DNA from: JABCPE02 sp963530295
GTDB taxonomy: Bacteria > Bacteroidota > Bacteroidia > Flavobacteriales > Weeksellaceae
Assembly: GCA_963530295.1 (NCBI GenBank)
Contig: CAUSCF010000001.1
Location: 124,001-188,000, forward strand
Direction of reading: 5' to 3'
Length of the DNA stretch: 64,000 bases
A program made the translations under genes and the position numbers. The notes below the pieces were generated by a model that had not been told where the DNA came from, searched no databases, and was given only the letters and a program-made list of their open reading frames with translations. Positions within the stretch are counted from its first letter, which is position 1. Each line of letters opens with the position of its first letter. Below, in pieces: positions 32,492 through 40,669 of this stretch.

Positions 32492-33553
32492 TTGAATAAT
32501 TTGGATTTAGAGTGTTTTGAGCGATTAAAAAAGGAAATTCAGATAGAATATTTGAAGAATCACAGCCCTTCCGAGGAGGATATTTCTCAATGGAAAGGAA
32601 TAGACATTGTATATTTTCAAGAAGATTTAAGAAAAAAAGTCAAAGGAAGTATCAGTGAAAAGACTTTTTACACCTATTTCAAATCTACAAACATAGATAA
32701 GCTGCCAAGAATAGACATGTTGAATATGTTTTCAGCATATATCGGATACCAGTCTTGGTATGAATTTAAAAAAAGTTTTTCTGAGGAAGCAGCAGATTTA
32801 GAAGACAAAGTTGAAGCTGAATCCTTACCAGAGCCTGAACTTGAAGAAAAAATAGAAAACACTACATCTTTATTAGATACAAAAATCACTGAAAACCAAC
32901 CCAATAAAAAATCATCATTTTCTAGTATAAAAGCCTATATATGGGTGATTACTTCTGTTGTTTTGGCTTTATTTATCATAGTTTTATTGTATTCTGACAG
33001 CTTGTTCAAAAAATCTTATCAATTCTGCTTTACAGATGCTGACAGAGGAACAGCCATCCAAAGCACAATAAATATAAAGGTAATCAAGGAAAATGAATCG
33101 CCTATCCTCTATAAAGTAAATTCTGGCGAATGCTTCTATATCAATACAAAAGACAAAACTCTACGAATGGAAGTGAGTACTCCTCTGTACGAAAAAGTAG
33201 AAATTTTTAGAAATCTAGAAGATGCACCAGAAGTTGAGCATATTGCCTTAAAACCAGACGATTACGCGCTTATGCTTTATTATTATTCAACAAAGGATAA
33301 GGATAATTCATCCCTAGAACATATTAAAAACAGACAGCAAAAACTAAATCACCTAATCAGTGACAATGCTCTGATATACCAGATATTTGACAATGAAATA
33401 TACGGCGTAGAAACGCTCAGTAAACAGAAATATATCGGTCTGGTAACTACACCTACCCAGTCCTTACGAAACCTCAAAGTTCTCGATACAAAAATCGAAA
33501 ATGGAAAGATTATTGCTATTAAATTCAAAATTGAAAACAATGAAAAAAATTAA
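32492..33553 (+). CDS. Single-pass membrane protein with N-terminal cytoplasmic domain
   Basis: A 353-residue protein I cannot assign to a named family. Residues 1-96 form a soluble domain (SEKTFYTYFKS, IDMLNMFSAYIGYQSWYEFKK), with a helical form like HTH-containing sensor modules; 100-145 is an acidic linker; 148-168 is one membrane helix; the remainder is extracytoplasmic and beta-rich. The start is a TTG at 32492: the promoter lies 60 bases upstream, the frame has no ATG before residue 76, and upstream codons offer no better start. It overlaps the next gene by 14 bases, which implies coupling with that lipoprotein. Confidence 0.75.
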   Translation: MNNLDLECFERLKKEIQIEYLKNHSPSEEDISQWKGIDIVYFQEDLRKKVKGSISEKTFYTYFKSTNIDKLPRIDMLNMFSAYIGYQSWYEFKKSFSEEAADLEDKVEAESLPEPELEEKIENTTSLLDTKITENQPNKKSSFSSIKAYIWVITSVVLALFIIVLLYSDSLFKKSYQFCFTDADRGTAIQSTINIKVIKENESPILYKVNSGECFYINTKDKTLRMEVSTPLYEKVEIFRNLEDAPEVEHIALKPDDYALMLYYYSTKDKDNSSLEHIKNRQQKLNHLISDNALIYQIFDNEIYGVETLSKQKYIGLVTTPTQSLRNLKVLDTKIENGKIIAIKFKIENNEKN

Positions 33554-34112
33554 ATCATTATTTCTCATCTTCATTTCATGTCTTTTTGTTTTTTCTTGCT
33601 CTAAAAAAGAGACTGAAGAAATGAGTGATTTGGATAAAATAAAACACCATAACAAAACTTCCTATCCTTCTATAAAAATGGATAGCGCGCAGGCCATCAA
33701 TAACATCACAAAACAAAAAATACAGGAACTACTAGACCTTTCTGCTATCTACGCTTCTGGGAACAGGAATACAGGAGTAGATTCACTGATTTATAACCAA
33801 ATCAACAGCTATTTTTTATCGCCAGATTCTATTAAAACAAAGCCTCTCATTGCTGAGCTTGATAGTCTAAGGGTAAAAAATATTCGGGTTATAAATCTTG
33901 ATATCGATAAACAAATTACCGATAAAGACACTCTTAATATCGCTAATTTTACAGTTGAGTATATAACAAAAGACAGAAAAAGTATTGGCTTTTTTGATAA
34001 AAAAGCAAGCTACATCCTCAAGAAATCTCCTGTGAAATTCGTGAAAGAGTTCAAGTTTTACTTTATCGATTTTGATATAAAAGACAGCGCTTCTGTAGGA
34101 GTTACCAAGTAA
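33540..34112 (+). CDS. Hypothetical lipoprotein coupled to the membrane protein
   Basis: A 190-residue protein counted from the ATG at 33540, which gives a signal peptide (MKKIKSLFLIFISCLFVFSC) with a lipobox-like end and Cys 20; an earlier in-frame ATG at 33501 would bury it. The mature protein is acidic and mixed alpha/beta, with no recognised domain. It overlaps the previous gene by 14 bases and the convergent cyclo-ligase gene by 55 bases at its end. The pair is likely to work together at the envelope. Confidence 0.75.
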   Translation: MKKIKSLFLIFISCLFVFSCSKKETEEMSDLDKIKHHNKTSYPSIKMDSAQAINNITKQKIQELLDLSAIYASGNRNTGVDSLIYNQINSYFLSPDSIKTKPLIAELDSLRVKNIRVINLDIDKQITDKDTLNIANFTVEYITKDRKSIGFFDKKASYILKKSPVKFVKEFKFYFIDFDIKDSASVGVTK

Positions 34113-34639
34113 TCCAAGGGAATATCGAGCTCAGAAACATCTGATATCAATGCCGTTGGTGGGAAAAAACTAACTCCCACTTTTAGGGCGTTGTGGTTCA
34201 TTTTTGAGAAAAACATATCATAAAAACCTTTGCCATAGCCCACCCTATTTCCCTGATTATCACAATATAATAAAGGTGTTATAACAATATCAAACTTAAT
34301 ATTTTCGACAAAATCATCCTCTGGTTCTAGAATTCCCCAGTCATTTTCTTTCAGTGGTGTGTCTGGTTTCAGTTGGATAGTCTTTATTTCGTTTTGTGCC
34401 ATTTTAGGAATAAATACCGATATTCCTTTATCCCAAAAATATTTGATAAAATCCCAAGTAGAAACTTCATTTTTCTGTTTAATCGGGAGGAAAATATGCA
34501 CATTTTTAACTTTTGACATATCAAAAGCTTCTAAAAACTGCTCAAAAATACTTTTGGACAAATATTCCACCTCCACAGAAGACATGGATTTCCTTTTTTC
34601 TGTGTAGATTTTTCTGAGTTCTGACTTTGGTAATTTCAT
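34058..34639 (-). CDS. 5-formyltetrahydrofolate cyclo-ligase
   Basis: A 193-residue enzyme converting 5-formyl-THF to 5,10-methenyl-THF with ATP. It has the N-terminal KSELRKIYTEKRKSM (about 5-19) and the C-terminal signature VGYGKGFYDMFFSK (about 140-153) with the ATP-binding glycines. Length is normal. Its 3' end overlaps the convergent lipoprotein gene by 55 bases, an unusual amount in this otherwise well-spaced region. Confidence 0.92.
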   Translation of the reverse strand: MKLPKSELRKIYTEKRKSMSSVEVEYLSKSIFEQFLEAFDMSKVKNVHIFLPIKQKNEVSTWDFIKYFWDKGISVFIPKMAQNEIKTIQLKPDTPLKENDWGILEPEDDFVENIKFDIVITPLLYCDNQGNRVGYGKGFYDMFFSKMNHNALKVGVSFFPPTALISDVSELDIPLDYLVTPTEALSFISKSIK

Positions 34640-34649
34640 TTTATAAAGG

Positions 34650-34678
34650 AAAGAGCAGCCATAATTCAGCTGCTCTTT
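34650..34678 (-). terminator. Hairpin behind secA
   Basis: AAAGAGCAGC / GCTGCTCTTT, a 10-bp stem with a 9-base loop, between the secA stop and the cyclo-ligase start. On the minus strand it is followed by CCTTTATAAAA, so the T run is weak. Confidence 0.55.
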
Positions 34679-34684
34679 ATTATT

Positions 34685-37600
34685 TTATTGATTATTATTT
34701 ACTGGCATTTCACCTTTAAATAAGAATGAAACGATTTGTTTATTTACATTATCCACCATCTCGCTAAACAAATGGAAAGATTCCTGTTTGTAGATTACCA
34801 GCGGGTCTTTCTGCTCATAAACAGCACCTTGTGAAGAACGGCGAAGATCATCCATCTCTCTCAAATGCAACTTCCAGTTTTCATCGATAATCGCAAGAGA
34901 AATATTCTTCTCAAAATCCGTAATCAGACTGTCACAATGGCTCTCATACGCTTCTTTCAGGTCTGTCACGATGTTCAGCATTCTATGCCCATCTGAGAAC
35001 GGCACCTGAATATTCTTAAATAGAGAACCTTGCTGATTATACACATTCTCAATAATAGGGAATGTTTTCTCTTTCAACACTTGAAGTTTCATTTTATAAT
35101 CTTCGGATGCTTTTTGATAAACAATATCCGCTAATTCTGACACTTGTTTATTCTTAAATTCCTCCTCAGAAACAGGTGCTTCCATAGTGAAATACTTGAT
35201 TACTTCATACTCAAATGTTTTGTAATCTCCTGTTGGTTTAGTTTGTGATACGATAGCAGCAGCGGTATCATAGATCATATTTTCGATATCGTACTTCAGA
35301 TGGTCTCCAAAGAGAGCATTTTTTCTTCTCTTATAGATTACATCTCTCTGCTTGTTCATCACATCATCATATTCTAGCAATCTTTTTCTGATACCAAAGT
35401 TATTCTGCTCCACTTTTTTCTGAGCTCTTTCGATAGATTTTGTGATAATAGAACTTTGGATATATTCTCCTTCTTTATGTCCCATTCCATCCATTATTCT
35501 TGCAATTCTCTCCGAACCGAAGAGACGCATCAAGTTATCTTCCAAAGAAACATAGAACTGAGAACTTCCTGGATCTCCCTGACGACCTGCACGACCTCTA
35601 AGCTGTCTATCCACACGGCGTGAATCATGTCTTTCGGTACCGATGATAGCCAATCCTCCTGCTTTTTTCACTTCGTCTTGTAGTTTGATATCCGTTCCTC
35701 GCCCTGCCATATTGGTTGCGATGGTAACGACACCTGGCTTACCAGCCTCTGCTACGATTTCCGCTTCTTTTTTATGCAGTTTAGCATTCAATACTTGATG
35801 TGGTATCTTCCTCAAACTCAATGCTCTCGATAGTAATTGTGAAATTTCCACCGAAGTAGTTCCCACTAGCACAGGTCTTCCCTGAGCCGTAAGTCTTTCT
35901 ATTTCTTCTATTACAGCATTATATTTCTCTCGGTTGGTTTTATATACCAAATCTTGTTTGTCTATTCTCTGAATTGGCCTATTGGTAGGGATAACAACCA
36001 CATCTAGTTTATAAATTTGCCAAAACTCTCCTGCCTCTGTTTCCGCTGTTCCTGTCATTCCAGACAATTTGTTATACATACGGAAATAGTTTTGTAGAGT
36101 GATGGTTGCGAAAGTCTGAGTTGCCGCCTCGATTTTCACATTTTCTTTAGCCTCTATAGCTTGGTGAAGTCCATCTGAATAACGGCGACCTTCCATGATA
36201 CGCCCTGTCTGCTCATCCACGATTTTCACCTCGCCATCCATTACCACATATTGGTCATCTTTCTCAAAAAGTGTGTAGGCTTTTAGCAATTGATTCAGTG
36301 TGTGAACTCTTTCGGATTTAATTGCGAATTCTCTCAATAATTCATCCTTTGCAGCAAATTCTTCTTCCTTAGAAAGGTTTTTAGCCTCAAGTTCTGCGAT
36401 CTCTGTCCCTATATCCTGAAGAACGAAGAAATTAGGATCCGAGTTCCCTTGGGACATATATTCCACTCCTTTGTCTGTAAGGTCTATTTGGTTATTCTTC
36501 TCATCAATCACGAAATACAAGTCCTTGTCCACCTTATGCATCTCACGACTGTTGTCCTGCATGTATTGGGCTTCTGTTTTTTGAAGCAAAACACGATTTC
36601 CATCCTCAGAAAGGAATTTTATCAAATGTTTATTTTTTGGAAGACCTCTATATACTTGGAGCAATTTGAACCCTCCTTCTTTTGTATTTCCTTGTGCAAT
36701 TAGTTTTTTAGCTTCATTAAAAATCGTAGAAACTACTTTTTTCTGAACCTCTACCACTCTATCCACAGATGGTTTTAGAACATCAAATTCGTGTCTATCT
36801 CCCATAGGAACAGGCCCTGAGATAATCAAAGGCGTTCTCGCATCGTCTATCAAAACAGAGTCCACCTCATCCACTACAGCGTAGTTTAACTCTCTTTGAA
36901 CTAGCTCATCTGGCGAGTTCACCATGTTGTCTCTCAGATAATCAAAACCAAATTCATTATTCGTTCCATAAGTAATATCACATGCATATGCATTTCTTCT
37001 AGAATCTGTATTAGGCTGGTGATTATCGATACAGTCTATCGTAAGCTCATGGAACTGATAAAGCGGTCCCATCCACGCAGAGTCCCTTTTCGCAAGGTAG
37101 TCATTCACAGTAACCACATGCACTCCTCTTCCTGGTAAAGCATTCAGATAAATAGGAAGTGTTCCTACCAATGTTTTCCCCTCTCCCGTTGCCATCTCTG
37201 CGATTTTTCCACTATGCAATACAGCTCCTCCTATGAACTGTACATCATAATGCACCATATCCCATGTGATGTCTGCTCCTGCTGCGTTCCATTTATTTTT
37301 CCAAACAGCTTTGTCGCCTTGTATTTCTACAAAATCCTTTGTCGCTGCCAGCTCTCTATCTCTGTCCGTAGCCTGTACTACAATCTGCCCGTTCTCTGCC
37401 CATCGGCGCCCTGTGTCTTTAAGGACAGCAAATGCCTCTGGAAGAATTTCATTAAGAACTTTTTCCTCTATTTGATAAGCATCTTTTTGTAAAGTTTCTA
37501 TTTTAGTGAATAATGCTTCTTTCTCATCAATATTGGCAGTGGTTTTTATCTGTTCCTTTATCTGCTCTATTTGAGTAGTTATATCCGCTGTCGCACTTTT

Positions 37601-37768
37601 TATCTTTTCTCTAAATTCTCTGCTCTTTCCTCGCAGTTCATCATCAGAAAGTTCTCTGATTACAGGTTCTACTTTCTTTATTTTTGCGACTATTTTACCA
37701 ACTTCCTTTAAATCTCTTTGGTTTTTATCTCCCAAAAAGCTTTTTAAAATTTTATTAAAAAAACTCAT
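34685..37768 (-). CDS. secA: Preprotein translocase ATPase SecA
   Basis: A 1027-residue motor that drives proteins through SecYEG. Walker A is EMATGEGKTLVGTLPIYL (about 190-207), the DEAD-type box is DEVDSVLIDDARTPLIIS (about 298-315), the second motor domain has TNMAGRGTDIKL and GRAGRQGDPGSSQFY (about 740-755). The N-terminal part has an insertion with coiled-coil character (about 45-80) usual for Bacteroidota. The C-terminus ends GEMPVNNNQ and lacks the cysteine/histidine zinc tail of E. coli SecA. No promoter box could be located. Confidence 0.98.
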   Translation of the reverse strand: MSFFNKILKSFLGDKNQRDLKEVGKIVAKIKKVEPVIRELSDDELRGKSREFREKIKSATADITTQIEQIKEQIKTTANIDEKEALFTKIETLQKDAYQIEEKVLNEILPEAFAVLKDTGRRWAENGQIVVQATDRDRELAATKDFVEIQGDKAVWKNKWNAAGADITWDMVHYDVQFIGGAVLHSGKIAEMATGEGKTLVGTLPIYLNALPGRGVHVVTVNDYLAKRDSAWMGPLYQFHELTIDCIDNHQPNTDSRRNAYACDITYGTNNEFGFDYLRDNMVNSPDELVQRELNYAVVDEVDSVLIDDARTPLIISGPVPMGDRHEFDVLKPSVDRVVEVQKKVVSTIFNEAKKLIAQGNTKEGGFKLLQVYRGLPKNKHLIKFLSEDGNRVLLQKTEAQYMQDNSREMHKVDKDLYFVIDEKNNQIDLTDKGVEYMSQGNSDPNFFVLQDIGTEIAELEAKNLSKEEEFAAKDELLREFAIKSERVHTLNQLLKAYTLFEKDDQYVVMDGEVKIVDEQTGRIMEGRRYSDGLHQAIEAKENVKIEAATQTFATITLQNYFRMYNKLSGMTGTAETEAGEFWQIYKLDVVVIPTNRPIQRIDKQDLVYKTNREKYNAVIEEIERLTAQGRPVLVGTTSVEISQLLSRALSLRKIPHQVLNAKLHKKEAEIVAEAGKPGVVTIATNMAGRGTDIKLQDEVKKAGGLAIIGTERHDSRRVDRQLRGRAGRQGDPGSSQFYVSLEDNLMRLFGSERIARIMDGMGHKEGEYIQSSIITKSIERAQKKVEQNNFGIRKRLLEYDDVMNKQRDVIYKRRKNALFGDHLKYDIENMIYDTAAAIVSQTKPTGDYKTFEYEVIKYFTMEAPVSEEEFKNKQVSELADIVYQKASEDYKMKLQVLKEKTFPIIENVYNQQGSLFKNIQVPFSDGHRMLNIVTDLKEAYESHCDSLITDFEKNISLAIIDENWKLHLREMDDLRRSSQGAVYEQKDPLVIYKQESFHLFSEMVDNVNKQIVSFLFKGEMPVNNNQ

Positions 37769-37881
37769 AATTCATCTACACCAATAGTTTTTACCATTGG
37801 TTTTTGTATTTATTTAACTATATTTCTGCTTTTTATATATAAATATAACAGAGAATCTGTGAGACTTTCTGTCATTATTTT

Positions 37882-38103
37882 TTAGTATTCGTCTTCATTC
37901 CAAAGGAAGTCTTCATCCGTTGGGTAGTCTGACCAAACCTCCTCTATGCTTTCATAGATTTCTCCCTCATCCTCAATCGCTTGTAAATTTTCCACAACCT
38001 CCATCGGGGCACCTGTTCTGATAGCATAATCAATCAACTCTGCTTTAGTCATCGGCCAAGGGGCATCACTAAGATAAGATGCCAATTCTAATGTCCAGTA
38101 CAT
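37882..38103 (-). CDS. Small DUF2795-like protein
   Basis: A 73-residue acidic protein. The first half (MYWTLELASYLSDAPWPMTK, then AELIDYAIRTGAP, VVENLQAIEDEGE) matches the DUF2795 fold of small helical proteins; the C-terminus is very acidic and Trp-rich (EEVWSDYPTDEDFLWNEDEY). Function unknown. A -7 box lies 20 bases upstream, overlapping the epimerase stop codon, so it is transcribed on its own. Confidence 0.75.
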   Translation of the reverse strand: MYWTLELASYLSDAPWPMTKAELIDYAIRTGAPMEVVENLQAIEDEGEIYESIEEVWSDYPTDEDFLWNEDEY

Positions 38104-38123
38104 ACTATTATTTTAATTTTCTA

Positions 38124-38131
38124 CAAATTTA
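38124..38131 (-). promoter_or_regulatory. -7 box of the DUF2795 gene
   Basis: The minus strand reads TAAATTTG (TAnnTTTG); it overlaps the epimerase stop codon at 38131-38129. Confidence 0.55.
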
Positions 38132-39157
38132 ATGTTTTTTTCTCAAAAACCATTCCACAAATTTTTTTATGCCATTTTGGAAGTTGGTTTTCGGAGAGTA
38201 TTTTACTAATGTCTTTGCTTTTGTAATATCGGCGTTGGTTTTTTTGACATCACCAGGTTGCATTGGTAACTTATACAAAACTGCTTTTTTATCCAAATTC
38301 TGCTCAATTTCTGACAGCATATCTTTAAGCATAACCACCTCATTTTCACCAAGATTTATGATTTCATATACTCCTTGGTTGTTCTCTAAATATTGGGCAG
38401 ATTTAGCAATTCCATCTATAATATCATCTATAAAAGTGTAATCACGGGCTGTGGTGCCATCGCCATAGAACGGGATTTTTCCATTCTCAGAAATTATTTT
38501 AGTAAATTTATGAATAGCCAAATCAGGGCGCTGGCGAGGCCCATAAACAGTGAAAAACCTCAGCTGAATCATATCTATTCCATACAAATGATGGTAAGTG
38601 TGCCCTATAATTTCCACACTTTTTTTAGTGGCTGCATAGGGAGAAATAGGGCGGTCTACATTATCTATTTCTGAAAAAGGAACTTTTTCATTGTTTCCAT
38701 AAACACTTGATGATGAAGCGCAAACGATTTTTTTAACTCCAAATTCTTTACAAAGTTCAAAGATATTCATAGAGCCTAATATATTGACCTCCGCATAGTC
38801 CATCGGCCTCTCTATGGAAGGGCGCACACCAGCCAGAGCCGCCAAATGTATTACTATATCTATATGATGGTTTTGAAAAATTTGTTTCAAGCCATTCACA
38901 TCACGAATATCTTGGCAATACAACTGGTAATTATCTGATTTTGTTTTATTTATCAGATTTCGAATGTCAGATTCTTTATTCTTATAATCAAATTCTTCTG
39001 AAGAATTTACACTCTCTAAAGTATTTTGGATTTTGATTTTGTAATGATAAAAATCATCAAAATTATCTACATTGATGACAGAATGTCCGTTTTTTAACAA
39101 ATATTCTGTCAGATGTGAACCAATAAAACCACTTCCACCTGTAATGAGATATGTCAT
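38129..39157 (-). CDS. NAD-dependent sugar-nucleotide epimerase (UDP-glucuronate/galactose type)
   Basis: A 342-residue extended short-chain dehydrogenase. Glycine motif GGSGFIGSHLTEYLL (about 7-21), NVDNFDDFY (about 34-42), substrate/catalytic SSSVYGNNEKVPF and YAATKKS (Tyr-x3-Lys, about 165-171), and RFFTVYGPRQRPDLAIHKF (about 190-208), which is typical of the UDP-glucuronate 4-epimerase branch. It makes a sugar precursor for surface polysaccharide, in keeping with the export cluster 2 kb away. It has its own promoter. Confidence 0.88.
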   Translation of the reverse strand: MTYLITGGSGFIGSHLTEYLLKNGHSVINVDNFDDFYHYKIKIQNTLESVNSSEEFDYKNKESDIRNLINKTKSDNYQLYCQDIRDVNGLKQIFQNHHIDIVIHLAALAGVRPSIERPMDYAEVNILGSMNIFELCKEFGVKKIVCASSSSVYGNNEKVPFSEIDNVDRPISPYAATKKSVEIIGHTYHHLYGIDMIQLRFFTVYGPRQRPDLAIHKFTKIISENGKIPFYGDGTTARDYTFIDDIIDGIAKSAQYLENNQGVYEIINLGENEVVMLKDMLSEIEQNLDKKAVLYKLPMQPGDVKKTNADITKAKTLVKYSPKTNFQNGIKKFVEWFLRKKH

Positions 39158-39176
39158 TTTATATTTTTTAGATATA

Positions 39177-39184
39177 CAAAAGTA
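39177..39184 (-). promoter_or_regulatory. -7 box of the epimerase gene
   Basis: The minus strand reads TACTTTTG (TAnnTTTG), 19 bases before the ATG. Confidence 0.55.
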
Positions 39185-39191
39185 TAAAAAA

Positions 39192-39217
39192 AGAAGTTTC
39201 TTTTAAAAGAAACTTCT
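39192..39217 (-). terminator. Terminator of the 17-residue-repeat protein gene
   Basis: Perfect 26-base palindrome AGAAGTTTCTTTT / AAAAGAAACTTCT, followed on the minus strand by seven T. It lies 22 bases after the stop. Confidence 0.9.
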
Positions 39218-39238
39218 ATGCTTGTTGAATTTTATTTT

Positions 39239-40567
39239 TTAGTGAAGAGAAACCCAATTAGAACCATCACACCCTTGGAATTTCTTTAATGAAGATTCAT
39301 AGCGGATAGCTCCTTCGTTAGCTGTTGAGCAAGACGCTGTAGTCCCTCCTACTCTGATATCTCCATTAACATCTAATTTTGCCTGAGGAGTATAAGTTCC
39401 CACTCCTACTTTTGGCCCTGTTGCTGTACTATTTCCTAAAACGATAGTATTATCTGTAGTAGGTGCAATGCCATGACCTATAGCAATGATATTATCTAAC
39501 GATGCCGTATCTGTACCAGCTTCAGAGTTTCCTATGCTAATATTCCCGTTTCCATTATCTATATAAGAACCTCCTGTTCCTATTACAGTATTATAATTTC
39601 CATTTACAATTTGGTTAGCAGAATTATATCCTAATGCAATATTATAAGAACCTCCTTCGTTTAGAGGCATGGTATTATATCCAAATGCCATATTATATCC
39701 ACCATTTGTATTTCGTGAAAGAGCTCCATTACCAACCGCCATATTAGCTTGTCCTATTGTGTTTGCCTCAAGAGCATTCAGACCAATAGCAAAGTTATTA
39801 TCTGCATCTACATTTTGTCTGAGTGTATTTGGTCCAAGAGCAATATTATTTTTCCCTTTTTTGTTATTAGTAAGAGCCTCTCCTCCTATGGCAACATTAT
39901 TAGTTCCCTCTGTATTAAGATTTAATGCTGTGATACCAATAGCAATATTATTATCTGCTTCTGTATTTTGTGTAAGAGTATTAGTTCCAATAGCAATATT
40001 ATTCTTTCCTTTAGTATTTCTTATAAGAGCATTGGTACCTATAGCAACAGCTCCACTTCCTGAAGTATTTTTCAGAAGAGCACTAGCACCTACTGCAATA
40101 TTATTTGACCCAGTATTCGCATTAAGACTTCCTTTTCCTATTCCTATATTATTGCTCCCTGCAGGAAGTGAAGTTCCATTTTTTCCAGCATCCATGGTTA
40201 TATGATTTCCTCTTCCTACATATCTAAGGTCATTAAGAGGAATCCATTTTAAAGCTGTATTATTCCAATAGTAGAATCCCTCATCTGTTACATATTCATG
40301 CTTATCTGCCTGGTCTGCTGTTGGCATAGTGTCCATAAGATATACAAGGTTTGAATGCTGATCCCCTCCAAAATTTGCATCTCCTGACATAGTTTTCATT
40401 TCTGTTGCAGTTACTCTTGGTATCAAGATACCTTTTATATTATCTACTGAACTACCATTGATATCCAATGTAGCTTTAGGAGTGTCTGTATTAACTCCAA
40501 CTCTTCCTTTTTGTGCATAAATGTTTGTCAATCCTACAAACCCTAATAGAATAAATATCCTTTTCAT
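39239..40567 (-). CDS. Secreted protein with a YadA-head-like 17-residue repeat domain
   Basis: A 442-residue secreted protein. Signal peptide MKRIFILLGFVGLTNIYAQ; residues 20-40 contain VGVNTDTPKATLDINGSS, the opening motif of many flavobacterial surface and phage tail-like proteins. Residues 139-384 are about 14 tandem repeats of NNIAIGxxALxxNTxGx type, period 17, that should form a beta-roll like the YadA/trimeric adhesin head. The C-terminus repeats VGVGTYTPQAKLDVNGDI and ends SLKKFQGCDGSNWVSLH. No T9SS sorting domain, anchor helix or chaperone domain is present. Likely a structural surface or extracellular fibre protein. Confidence 0.82.
   Translation of the reverse strand: MKRIFILLGFVGLTNIYAQKGRVGVNTDTPKATLDINGSSVDNIKGILIPRVTATEMKTMSGDANFGGDQHSNLVYLMDTMPTADQADKHEYVTDEGFYYWNNTALKWIPLNDLRYVGRGNHITMDAGKNGTSLPAGSNNIGIGKGSLNANTGSNNIAVGASALLKNTSGSGAVAIGTNALIRNTKGKNNIAIGTNTLTQNTEADNNIAIGITALNLNTEGTNNVAIGGEALTNNKKGKNNIALGPNTLRQNVDADNNFAIGLNALEANTIGQANMAVGNGALSRNTNGGYNMAFGYNTMPLNEGGSYNIALGYNSANQIVNGNYNTVIGTGGSYIDNGNGNISIGNSEAGTDTASLDNIIAIGHGIAPTTDNTIVLGNSTATGPKVGVGTYTPQAKLDVNGDIRVGGTTASCSTANEGAIRYESSLKKFQGCDGSNWVSLH
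39416..40153 (-). repeat. 51-bp tandem repeat array encoding the 17-residue units
   Basis: Residues 139-384 form about 14 units of NNxAxGxxALxxNTxGx; units 4-11 (residues 189-324) are each exactly 17 residues. Sequence divergence between units is moderate, so this is an old coding array rather than a recent duplication. Confidence 0.85.
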
Positions 40568-40586
40568 TATCTTTTTTTACAAACGG

Positions 40587-40594
40587 CAAATGTA
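40587..40594 (-). promoter_or_regulatory. -7 box of the repeat-protein gene
   Basis: The minus strand reads TACATTTG (TAnnTTTG), 19 bases before the ATG. Confidence 0.55.
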
Positions 40595-40644
40595 TGAAAA
40601 AAAATAAGAATTTCATGATTCACTCTTTCTATCCATAAAATTTA

Positions 40645-40652
40645 TATTTTTG
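40645..40652 (+). promoter_or_regulatory. -7 box of the DUF2797 gene
   Basis: TATTTTTG (TAnnTTTG), 17 bases before the ATG at 40670. Confidence 0.5.
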
Positions 40653-40669
40653 TATTTATAAAAAAGAAG

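Noticed and set aside
39416..40153. Regular 51-bp repeat array considered as CRISPR
   Set aside because: No constant repeat with unique spacers; the period is a multiple of three and units encode a diverged 17-residue motif within a secreted protein.
39669..40205. 178-codon plus-strand ORF
   Set aside because: Antisense shadow of the 17-residue repeat array; repeated codons keep the opposite frame open.
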